From positions 1-14,666 of the forward strand of contig NZ_CAKUIH010000018.1 in assembly GCF_934660935.1 (NCBI RefSeq): DNA of 14,666 nt, in the 5' to 3' direction. The stretch is from an uncultured Parolsenella sp. GTDB lineage: Bacteria; Actinomycetota; Coriobacteriia; Coriobacteriales; Atopobiaceae. The notes under the pieces were generated by a model that searched no databases, had not been told where the DNA came from, and saw nothing but the letters and a program-made list of their open reading frames with translations. Of the stretch, positions 1 through 5,291 are shown piece after piece. Each line of letters opens with the position of its first letter. Positions within the stretch are counted from its first letter, which is position 1. The position numbers were made by a program, and so were the translations under genes.

Positions 1-77
1 GGCCCGTTCGTCTAGCGGTTCAGGACGCCGCCCTCTCAAGGCGGAGATCACCAGTTCGAATCTGGTACGGGCTACCA
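1..77 (+). tRNA. tRNA-Glu (anticodon CTC), copy 1
   Basis: The sequence folds as a full cloverleaf. The acceptor stem pairs 1-7 with 67-73, with a G-U first pair. The anticodon stem CCGCC/GGCGG encloses loop CTCTCAA, so the anticodon is CTC and it reads GAG (Glu). The T arm is ACCAG/CTGGT around TTCGAAT. The discriminator base is A and the 3' CCA is encoded in the DNA. It begins at the first base of the window, so its promoter is not visible. An identical copy follows after 35 bases. Confidence 0.96.
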
Positions 78-112
78 TGTTTTACCCGGGGCACTCAGGC
101 CCCTTCACATAT

Positions 113-189
113 GGCCCGTTCGTCTAGCGGTTCAGGACGCCGCCCTCTCAAGGCGGAGATCACCAGTTCGAATCTGGTACGGGCTACCA
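113..189 (+). tRNA. tRNA-Glu (anticodon CTC), copy 2
   Basis: All 77 bases are identical to the first copy, including the encoded CCA. The 35-base spacer holds a small GGGGC/GCCCC hairpin (88-92 with 99-103) without a T-run, so the two tRNAs are probably cut from one transcript. A strong terminator follows immediately. Two identical tandem copies suggest gene dosage for GAG, a frequent codon in this GC-rich coding style. Confidence 0.96.
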
Positions 190-196
190 AACATCA

Positions 197-238
197 GTCC
201 TCCGAACTGCGTTCTACCTGCGGTTTCGGAGGACTTTT
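197..238 (+). terminator. Rho-independent terminator after the tRNA-Glu pair
   Basis: A 10-bp perfect stem (197-206 with 225-234, GTCCTCCGAA/TTCGGAGGAC) is extended by CTGC/GCGG after one bulged base. It ends in TTTT followed by a T-rich tail. It starts 7 bases after the second tRNA CCA. Confidence 0.85.
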
Positions 239-383
239 CGTCATCTTTCAAGTCCCTCAGAGCCCAAGGTATTTCTACCGTGAGCGTCCCGTCGCCCGAT
301 ATCTCGCATCTGCCCACAGTTCGTCTCAGCTCTTGTTTGGTTAATTTATTTGGGCTCAGCTCATCCCGTGGCGGGCCGCTTCT

Positions 384-1355
384 TTAATACTCTTCATACG
401 AATTTGCGGTTGATTTATCTGGGAGTTGATTTCGTCTGGCGAGCTCGTCGGTGAGTCCTGACATCCCGGTTTCGTTGAACACATGCATCAGGGCGTTTCT
501 GTCGCCTGCTTTTCTGAACAGGGGCACGAGTCTGCTCAGCAACTCGTTGAACTCCTTCTTAGTAAGGAACCTTTCGAGCATCCACAGCATGTCCGTGTAG
601 CCTATGTTCTTTCGCCCTCCGACTCGAGCGCAGTAGATTCGCTCGTCATGGGCGCATATGTTTCTGAACTTCACCAGGGCTTCGAGGCATACGCGCGCTT
701 TGCCTGGGCCAAAGTATCCTAGGGCCTTGTCTCCGAGCCTTCCGGTCGACGTTGCCACCATCTTGCAGAATGCGGACTGTTCGTCTGGCTTCATCAGGTT
801 GAAGAAATGCTCCAGGTTTCCGAACGTAAGATCATTTGCGAGCACCCAGAGCGGGACGCCGCCGTGCTCCTCTCTGTAGTGGGTCACAAACTCGGTACGG
901 CTGCTGTTGGCTCTGCCTCGCAGGATTCCGGTGAGCCCGGCTAACTCGCTTGCGTAGCTGCTTGGGTCCTCCTCTCGTGCTGCGTACTCGTCGTATGAGC
1001 AATAGTTGGCTTGGAGCAGGTACGCGTCCGGCGACCTATGGGCCTTCGAGAAGCAGTATGAGATAGCGGTTCTGGTTGTTGCCTCCGCGCGTATCAGGTA
1101 GTGAAACGTGAGCTCGCGGAGGTCTCTGTCAAAGGCGAATAGCGCGTACAGTTGCTCGAACGTTGCGCCGTCGACATAACGGTCATCGCCGGCCTCCTTG
1201 CTGGCCTTCGCATCGATGAATGGAGCTTTGTACCCGTTAACGACTGAGTAATAGCCCTCACGCATGAGGATTTCAGGGGTTTCCTCGGATGTTCTCATGC
1301 CGCGCTTCTCAAGGCGTTCGACTTGCTGCTCGATGGTGAGAAACGGTCTGTCCAT
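384..1355 (-). CDS. Abi_2 family (AbiD/AbiF-like) abortive-infection protein with HEPN motif
   Basis: This 323-residue protein matches the Abi_2 (AbiD/AbiF-like) pattern. The N-terminus has the usual start with LEKRG near 15-19, then GYYSVVNGYKAPF at 34-46. A central helical part holds IRAEATTRTAIS near 88-99 and VPLWVLANDLTFG at 167-179. The C-terminal part has FRNICAHDER, giving the R-X4-H signature (R231, H236) of HEPN-type RNases. Family knowledge: Abi_2 proteins are linked to phage-triggered growth arrest, and the HEPN motif suggests RNA cleavage, which is an inference here. The start is fixed by a strong Shine-Dalgarno (AAGGAGGG) seven bases upstream on the minus strand. The length is normal for the family, so it looks intact. 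A terminator-like hairpin sits just upstream in the leader. The gene looks less GC-rich than the core genes, hinting at transfer. No second protein partner is adjacent. Confidence 0.9.
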   Translation of the reverse strand: MDRPFLTIEQQVERLEKRGMRTSEETPEILMREGYYSVVNGYKAPFIDAKASKEAGDDRYVDGATFEQLYALFAFDRDLRELTFHYLIRAEATTRTAISYCFSKAHRSPDAYLLQANYCSYDEYAAREEDPSSYASELAGLTGILRGRANSSRTEFVTHYREEHGGVPLWVLANDLTFGNLEHFFNLMKPDEQSAFCKMVATSTGRLGDKALGYFGPGKARVCLEALVKFRNICAHDERIYCARVGGRKNIGYTDMLWMLERFLTKKEFNELLSRLVPLFRKAGDRNALMHVFNETGMSGLTDELARRNQLPDKSTANSYEEY

Positions 1356-1374
1356 CTTCCCTCCTTAAAGCAAA

Positions 1375-1404
1375 GGGCGGCCACCTCACTGGAGGCAGCC
1401 GCCC
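1375..1404 (-). promoter_or_regulatory. Terminator-like hairpin in the leader of the Abi gene
   Basis: On the minus strand a 7-bp GC stem (GGGCGGC/GCCGCCC, 1398-1404 with 1375-1381) is stacked on an inner CCTC/GAGG helix. It is followed by TTTGCTTT and then directly by the Shine-Dalgarno of the Abi gene. Its position between a candidate -10 and the ORF means it could attenuate the Abi gene or form the 3' end of a short RNA. That role is inferred; only the fold is seen. Confidence 0.6.
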
Positions 1405-1452
1405 TGGCGGACGCGGGTCCCGTAGGATCACCACGCCAATACCGCTGTCATT

Positions 1453-1458
1453 ACTATA
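1453..1458 (-). promoter_or_regulatory. Candidate -10 element for the Abi gene
   Basis: On the minus strand this reads TATAGT, five of six matches to consensus. It lies about 100 bases upstream of the Abi start, so the leader would be about 90 bases. I see no convincing -35 at standard spacing, so this is only a candidate. Confidence 0.35.
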
Positions 1459-1520
1459 ACCAAAGCAGGCAAACCAAGCATCGAAAGTCCACAAGATTCT
1501 GTTTGTATTCCCAAATCCGT

Positions 1521-1546
1521 CCGCAAGAATCGGCTGATTTTTGCGG
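1521..1546. other. Stable hairpin between the lipoprotein and Abi genes
   Basis: CCGCAAGAATC (1521-1531) pairs with GATTTTTGCGG (1536-1546) around a GGCT loop: 11 pairs with one G-U on the plus strand, and one mismatch on the minus strand. An overlapping alternative, GCGG/CCGC, lies at 1543-1553. Both neighbouring genes are on the minus strand, so it could be the lipoprotein transcript's 3' hairpin or part of a small RNA. There is no clean T-run on either strand. Confidence 0.45.
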
Positions 1547-1612
1547 TTTGCCGCCAATAAAAGGCATAGTTGATCACTTCAGTGGCTTCGCGAAAAAGAG
1601 CGCTTGTCCGTT

Positions 1613-2005
1613 CTAGTCTGTTGGCATGTCGTCATACTTACCCTTCAGCACGTTGTCGAGCCATGAGGCCCACTCGTCGGGGTCATTCGGAGCAACGAGC
1701 GAGTCCTCGTCGTTAACCTTCGCATCGAGCGCCCAGTAGAGGGACCCGACCGCCGTCATGACGTAGAGCGATCCGATTTTGTCGTCTGCTGAGAGCGAGT
1801 CGAGCTGATCCGTGTACTCTGCGAACGCATCATAGGCATCATCGGGGTTAATCTTCCCCGCCTTGTAGTCCTTCCAGGTGGATTGTGCCTGCGTGCCGAT
1901 CTTGTAGACCCACTCGTCCATATCCTCCGGAACGGATGAGCAACCTGCGAGGGGCGCCATCACTGCGAGCCCGGCGATTGCAAAGAGTCCTCTTCTTGTG
2001 ATCAT
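1613..2005 (-). CDS. Small lipoprotein, function unknown
   Basis: This 130-residue protein has a clear lipoprotein signal: a TRRGLF start, a hydrophobic stretch, and the lipobox LAGC with the lipidated Cys at residue 22. The paired arginines in TRRGLF resemble a twin-arginine (Tat) motif, so export of a folded protein is possible. The mature part of about 108 residues is acidic and rich in Asp, Trp and Tyr, probably helical, with no domain I recognise. The start is supported by GGGAG six to seven bases upstream on the minus strand. It lies upstream of the Abi gene on the same strand, separated by about 260 bases with hairpins and a candidate Abi promoter, so an operon is not certain. Palindromes in the upstream spacer may be its operator. 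Calling it a lipoprotein is confident; its function is unknown. Confidence 0.8.
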   Translation of the reverse strand: MITRRGLFAIAGLAVMAPLAGCSSVPEDMDEWVYKIGTQAQSTWKDYKAGKINPDDAYDAFAEYTDQLDSLSADDKIGSLYVMTAVGSLYWALDAKVNDEDSLVAPNDPDEWASWLDNVLKGKYDDMPTD

Positions 2006-2069
2006 TGTGTTCTCCCGTCAATTTGGTCATCTTTGGGTTGTCACGGTTCATGTGACTGGGCACTCGTTA

Positions 2070-2088
2070 CTCGATGATAATCATCTCG
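2070..2088. promoter_or_regulatory. Fur-like palindromic operator candidate
   Basis: GATGATAATCATC (2073-2085) is a perfect odd palindrome. Its central ATGATAATCAT matches the middle 11 bases of the classic 19-base Fur box, while the outer arms do not match. It lies about 70 bases upstream of the lipoprotein start. A GATAAT on the plus strand (2076-2081), with GTGACT 18 bases upstream, could be a promoter that it overlaps. A Fur-family regulator is an inference. Confidence 0.4.
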
Positions 2089-2130
2089 GCATGAACCGGG
2101 GGTATATTGACGTTTCACCACTCCGAAGTG

Positions 2131-2168
2131 GCGAGTGCGCTCATCGTGACGAGCTTTCACGCACTCGC
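2131..2168. repeat. Nine-base perfect inverted repeat
   Basis: GCGAGTGCG (2131-2139) is the exact reverse complement of CGCACTCGC (2160-2168), with an internal GCTC/GAGC pairing. A second hairpin, CCACT/AGTGG (2118-2131), abuts it. It could be an operator or the transcribed stem of a short RNA. There is no T-run, so it is unlikely to be a terminator. Confidence 0.5.
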
Positions 2169-2397
2169 GGCAGGGCTCGAGAAGCTATGCCCATCATGAG
2201 ATCGCATATAACTGGGCACGCGACGAATGAGCCTGCGCCTGGGGACTCCACTTCTAGGCGTCCTTTCGCGCTATTTCATTGAACGACTCTAAATAGTCTT
2301 GCCCGCTCTTTGTCGCAAGGGCTGTGAACCTCGCTGCTCCAATAAGGGGTTAATTAATGTCTGAGTCTCACGAGATGCTGTATCTGACCTTCAGAAC

Positions 2398-3039
2398 GTG
2401 GCCGTTGCCACGCGTCAGGGTCGCAGCAGGCCAAGTATTGTGGCGAGCGAGGATTGGCCGCCTCGCGAGGCGATGGGAGTGTCTGTGGGCAACTTGGAGG
2501 ATCGGCGCAGCAACAGCTGCGATGTAGGGGAGGGTTATCTCTACGGCGGTGGGACGCTGGGCCTCGAAGGTTTGGAACTTGTGGAGGTTGGGGCGGAAGA
2601 CCGCGCCTCCATGCTCGATTCGTTCGACACCGTAGTGATTAGATCTCGCTGTTTTCTAGCCTTGACGTTCTCTCCAACCATCGTGATTCGAAGGCACGGT
2701 GGCATGGCGGAGGTTATCGTCCAGAGTTGGGGCCTCAAGACGAACGAGAGGAAGGTGCTCGAGGGCGGCGAAGCGTCTGCGCTCGTCTCTGCCGTGCTCG
2801 CAACCCATGCTGATACGTGGACGGAACCATTCGAGCCCGATTGCTGCGTGCTGGACGGGTACTCGTGGGAGATGAACGTGCGCTCCGGAGCTAAGCGCTT
2901 TAACTGTAGCGGTGCGAATGCGGCACCTGCGGAGCTCGTTGGGCTCCTTTACGGCATCTCTGATCTTGGCCTACCTCTTGCCTGGAATGGCAGCGAGATT
3001 CTGCTTTCCGGCGGGAGAGAACCTGGCGAAGAGGTGTGA
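2398..3039 (+). CDS. Hypothetical protein, start uncertain
   Basis: I do not recognise this 213-residue protein. It is soluble, with no signal or membrane segment. A mixed alpha/beta character is suggested by strands such as TVVIRSRCFLALTF and TIVIRRHG in the middle, and an acidic C-terminus with GLLYGISDLGLPLAWNG. The GTG at 2398 has no good Shine-Dalgarno. GTG 2485, preceded by GGGAG, and ATG 2473 are in-frame alternatives. An ATG at 2357 with a good AAGGGG seven bases upstream lies in a different frame and runs only 56 codons to a stop at 2525-2527; this would fit an N-terminal frameshift. The stretch is less GC-rich than the core genes. It stands alone between a palindrome-rich spacer and the divIVA promoter. 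The gene is probably real, but its start and intactness are unsure. Confidence 0.55.
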   Translation: MAVATRQGRSRPSIVASEDWPPREAMGVSVGNLEDRRSNSCDVGEGYLYGGGTLGLEGLELVEVGAEDRASMLDSFDTVVIRSRCFLALTFSPTIVIRRHGGMAEVIVQSWGLKTNERKVLEGGEASALVSAVLATHADTWTEPFEPDCCVLDGYSWEMNVRSGAKRFNCSGANAAPAELVGLLYGISDLGLPLAWNGSEILLSGGREPGEEV

Positions 3040-3153
3040 GCGTTTCGGGCCGCTCTGGCGTTTGCGCGGAGCCGCGTGGCGTTTCTCATCTCCGTTATCC
3101 TCCTATGGTTATGTACCTTTGTGTAACTAATAACCTCGCAGCTCTCGACCCGC

Positions 3154-3159
3154 TATAAT
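3154..3159 (+). promoter_or_regulatory. Consensus -10 of divIVA
   Basis: A perfect TATAAT lies 68 bases upstream of the divIVA start codon. The -35 at 17-base spacing (TAACCT) is weak. The leader would be about 60 bases. Confidence 0.6.
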
Positions 3160-3227
3160 TACGTGAAGCCTATGCAGATAGCGTGACCATGGGCGGCACG
3201 ACGTCCAAGGAACGAAAGGGAATAAGA

Positions 3228-3902
3228 ATGGCAATCACACCCGCAGAAATCGACCAGCTCACCTTCTCTCCCTCCAAGCACGGCTATGACACCGACGAGG
3301 TTGACAACTTCCTCGAGCGCCTTTCCGGCGAGGTTGACGCGATGCTCCAGAAGATCGCTGACCTCAAGGGTCGTCTGAACGCCTCTGAGCAGCAGCTTGC
3401 CGCCGCCCAGGCCCAGGTTGCCCAGCTCCAGAACCAGCAGACCGCCGCTCCCGTCGCCGAGGCCCCGGTTGCCGCTCCCGTCGCCACCACCGCCTCCGAG
3501 AGCCAGATCTCCAAGGTCCTCATCGTCGCCCAGCAGTCCGCTGACCGCATGGTCGCTGAGGCCCGTGACAACGCTGAGAAGATTCGCAACGACGCTGACC
3601 AGAAGGCCCGCGAGGTCATCCGTCAGGCCCTCGCCGAGAAGCAGAGCGAGCTCGACGAGATGGATCGCCTGAAGGCCTCCCGCGAGGAGTTCCGCGACCA
3701 GTACAAGGCCCTCCTCCAGCACTTCATGGATGACGCTGACAACGCGTTCTCCAACCAGTTCACCACGTCCGCCCCGACCGGCTCCGCTGCCATCGCCGCT
3801 CCGGCTGCCCCGGCCGCGCCTGTCGCTGATGCGGATGCCACGCAGCTTGCCCAGCCGGCCCAGCTGCCCATGTCCGGCGTTGACGTCGACGACCTGGACT
3901 AG
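3228..3902 (+). CDS. divIVA: DivIVA/Wag31-like cell-pole and septum scaffold protein
   Basis: This 224-residue protein begins with the DivIVA membrane-binding signature: ITPAEIDQLTFSPSKHGYDT, then EVDNFLERL (residues 3-32). A first coiled coil (about 30-71, many Gln and Ala) is followed by an Ala/Pro/Val linker (72-90), a second coiled coil (about 91-175, with EARDNAEKIRNDA), and an Ala/Pro-rich tail ending in VDVDDLD. DivIVA proteins bind curved membrane at poles and septa and recruit growth or division proteins; in Actinobacteria they organise polar wall growth. The start at 3228 is set by AAAGGG seven bases upstream and by the conserved MAITPAEI start. An in-frame GTG at 3183 adds 15 residues without family support. 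It has its own TATAAT promoter and a strong terminator, so it is monocistronic. The low-complexity tail probably varies between species. Confidence 0.9.
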   Translation: MAITPAEIDQLTFSPSKHGYDTDEVDNFLERLSGEVDAMLQKIADLKGRLNASEQQLAAAQAQVAQLQNQQTAAPVAEAPVAAPVATTASESQISKVLIVAQQSADRMVAEARDNAEKIRNDADQKAREVIRQALAEKQSELDEMDRLKASREEFRDQYKALLQHFMDDADNAFSNQFTTSAPTGSAAIAAPAAPAAPVADADATQLAQPAQLPMSGVDVDDLD

Positions 3903-3925
3903 TCTTAGGCCGTAAGCAGTGTTTG

Positions 3926-3954
3926 GGCGGGTCCCGTTTGGGGCCCGCCTTTTT
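3926..3954 (+). terminator. Rho-independent terminator of divIVA
   Basis: GGCGGGTCCC pairs with GGGGCCCGCC (10 pairs, one T-G) around a GTTT loop, followed by TTTTT. It begins 23 bases after the divIVA stop and ends 25 bases before the cutC start. Confidence 0.92.
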
Positions 3955-3978
3955 CGTATGTGCGAGAGGGGAGAAGGG

Positions 3979-4629
3979 ATGCTACTCAAGGAGTTCTGCG
4001 CGGAGAACATGGAGCGCGTGCCTGCCGCTATCGAGGCGGGGGCGAAGCGAATCGAGCTCTGTGACAATCTCGCGTGCGGGGGCACGTCGCCCTCCGTGGG
4101 CGTCGTCCGCGCGGCTGCGCGCCTTTGTCGCGAACACGACGTCACCCTTATGGCGATGGTTCGCCCGCGTGGGGGAGGCTTCGCCTATAGCGCCGACGAG
4201 CTCCAGATGATGGACGACGACATCGCCTCGCACGCGCGCTCTGGCGTTGACGGCGTCGTCTTTGGCTGCGCGCGTGACGGCCATCTCGACATCCCCGCGA
4301 CCGAGCATTTGCTTTCGACGGTCCGCGCGTGTGCGGAGAAGTCCCTGCAGGTCACCTTCCACATGGCGTTTGACGAGATTCTTCCGGAGGAGCAGCTCGA
4401 CGCCATCGACTGGCTCGCGGAGCACGGCGTTACGCGGATCCTCACGCACGGCGGCCCCACTGGCACGCCAATCGAGGAGAACCTCCCGCGCCTGCGTGCC
4501 TACGTTGAGCGTGCCGCCGGCCGCATCGGCATCCTTCCCGGCGGCGGCGTCACTTGGCAGAACTGCGAGGAGCTCGCCCGTGCCCTCGGCGTCTCCGGGG
4601 TGCATGGCACGAAGATCGTCGAGCTCTAG
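3979..4629 (+). CDS. cutC: CutC family protein (copper homeostasis, TIM barrel)
   Basis: This 216-residue protein carries the CutC pattern throughout: MLLKEFCAEN at the start, AGAKRIELCDNLACGGTSPS (21-38), MVRPRGGGFAY (60-70), DGVVFGC, TFHMAFDE, RILTHGG, and a GILPGGGV segment near the C-terminus. CutC is a small cytosolic TIM-barrel protein first linked to copper tolerance in Escherichia coli; its real substrate is unsettled. It is somewhat shorter than the E. coli protein. The start at 3979 fits the family start and has AGGGGAG about six bases upstream. An in-frame ATG at 3958 would start inside the tail of the divIVA terminator. No promoter is obvious in the short gap, so it may rely on read-through or a promoter within divIVA. 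The terminator downstream is shared with rnpB. The family call is certain, the biochemical role is not. Confidence 0.93.
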   Translation: MLLKEFCAENMERVPAAIEAGAKRIELCDNLACGGTSPSVGVVRAAARLCREHDVTLMAMVRPRGGGFAYSADELQMMDDDIASHARSGVDGVVFGCARDGHLDIPATEHLLSTVRACAEKSLQVTFHMAFDEILPEEQLDAIDWLAEHGVTRILTHGGPTGTPIEENLPRLRAYVERAAGRIGILPGGGVTWQNCEELARALGVSGVHGTKIVEL

Positions 4630-4731
4630 GGGCGGGCCTTCCCGTAGCGACCCTTGCCACGCACTTCGGCCGTCGTGCGGACAGGCGCTCACTTGAATCG
4701 TCGCGTAGACCAAATAGACCACGCAAAAATG

Positions 4732-4764
4732 AGGCGCTCCTCCGGATGATCCGGGGGAGCGCCT
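4732..4764. terminator. Bidirectional terminator for rnpB (minus) and cutC (plus)
   Basis: A 15-bp stem (4732-4746 with 4750-4764, one T-G pair) closes on a three-base loop. On the minus strand it is followed by a CATTTTTGCG tail, a good terminator for rnpB. On the plus strand it is followed only by TAGTCTT, so it is weaker for cutC. Confidence 0.9.
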
Positions 4765-4776
4765 TAGTCTTCAGTA

Positions 4777-5136
4777 CGAGGTGGACCTATGAGCCGGGTT
4801 CTGTCTAGGACGACCATTTATCTACGACCAACGTTGCCGTTGGCCTCTAGCGCGCAACCCGAGCGCGGTGCGGGCAACACCATGGCGCTCCTATTTGCGT
4901 TTGCTCCGGATGGGGCTTGCCAAGCCGCCGTGTTGCCACGACGCTGGTGGTCTCTTACACCACCGTTTCAGCTTTTCCCTTAACGGGCGAACCCGCCAGT
5001 GGGAGTCTTCTTTTCTGCGGCGCTTTCCGTCGGGTTACCCCGCCTGGCCGTTAGCCAGCATCCTGCCCTGTGGAGCCCGGACTTTCCTCATGACCTGCGA
5101 TTGCTCGCAGGTCCCGCGGTCGTCTAGCCCACCTCG
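4777..5136 (-). ncRNA. rnpB: RNase P RNA (bacterial type A)
   Basis: The catalytic RNA of RNase P, which trims the 5' ends of tRNA precursors. On the minus strand the 5' part contains the universal GAGGAAAGTCCGGGCTCC. The 3' end contains the hallmark ACAGAACCCGGCTCATAGG. The two ends pair as helix P1 (CGAGGTGG with CCACCTCG), which fixes the gene at about 360 bases, normal for type A. It has its own extended -10 promoter at 5145-5150, close to the 5' end, and a strong terminator. The end positions come from P1 pairing and may be off by a few bases. Open frames on the plus strand here are spurious. Confidence 0.96.
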
Positions 5137-5144
5137 CGGAAGCG

Positions 5145-5153
5145 ATTGTAGCA
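5145..5153 (-). promoter_or_regulatory. Extended -10 promoter of rnpB
   Basis: On the minus strand TGCTACAAT gives an extended -10 (TGn plus TACAAT) ending 9 bases before the first paired base of RNase P helix P1, the right distance for a start of transcription. The -35 is not recognisable. Confidence 0.65.
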
Positions 5154-5162
5154 CGTGCAGGC

Positions 5163-5187
5163 TTCCGGATTGCGAAGGCCTCCGGAA
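5163..5187. promoter_or_regulatory. Inverted repeat between the divergent rnpB and DAHP synthase promoters
   Basis: TTCCGGA (5163-5169) is the exact reverse complement of TCCGGAA (5181-5187), with an 11-base centre. It lies between two back-to-back extended -10 elements, where the -35 regions would be, so a repressor or activator bound here could affect both. The regulator is unknown. Confidence 0.4.
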
Positions 5188-5196
5188 ACACAAAGC

Positions 5197-5205
5197 TGGT
5201 ATAGT
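5197..5205 (+). promoter_or_regulatory. Extended -10 promoter of the DAHP synthase gene
   Basis: TGGTATAGT (TGn plus TATAGT) lies 87 bases upstream of the start codon. There is no clear -35. The leader is about 80 bases, with long-range pairing GCAAATT (5211-5217) with AATTTGC (5267-5273) and a small AGGC/GCCT hairpin (5240-5254). I see no Phe- or Tyr-rich leader peptide. Confidence 0.6.
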
Positions 5206-5291
5206 GGCGGGCAAATTAACTCGCGCGTGGGGGCGCACGAGGCATAGCGAAGCCTTTCCAGTGCCCAATTTGCGCATACAGGAGGTTTGCC

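Larger units (their letters stand above)
2006..2356. other. Spacer with several palindromes, no gene seen
   Basis: This is the divergent spacer between the lipoprotein gene (minus) and the unknown gene (plus). It holds GTCAC/GTGAC (2040-2044 with 2052-2056), a Fur-like palindrome (2070-2088), CCACT/AGTGG (2118-2122 with 2127-2131) and a 9-bp inverted repeat (2131-2139 with 2160-2168). The only long open frame, 1998-2282, has no ribosome-binding site or family features and runs through these palindromes, so I do not call it. Between 2170 and 2340 I see nothing further. Confidence 0.5.

Noticed and set aside
1..189. tRNA duplication as attL/attR scars of an integrated element
   Set aside because: Both copies are complete and only 35 bases apart, which fits simple tandem gene duplication; no integrase gene lies in the window.
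1381..1440. T-box-like text (GGGACCCGCG on the minus strand) in the Abi leader
   Set aside because: It does not match the T-box AGGGTGGNACCGCG closely, there is no specifier stem, and the downstream gene is not an aminoacylation or amino acid gene.
1998..2282. 94-codon plus-strand open frame in the lipoprotein upstream spacer
   Set aside because: It overlaps the lipoprotein start, runs through several palindromes, and has no Shine-Dalgarno or recognisable domain.
3159..4145. 328-residue minus-strand open frame opposite divIVA and cutC
   Set aside because: It crosses two real genes and a terminator, and its Gly/Leu/Val-rich text mirrors the DivIVA repeats.
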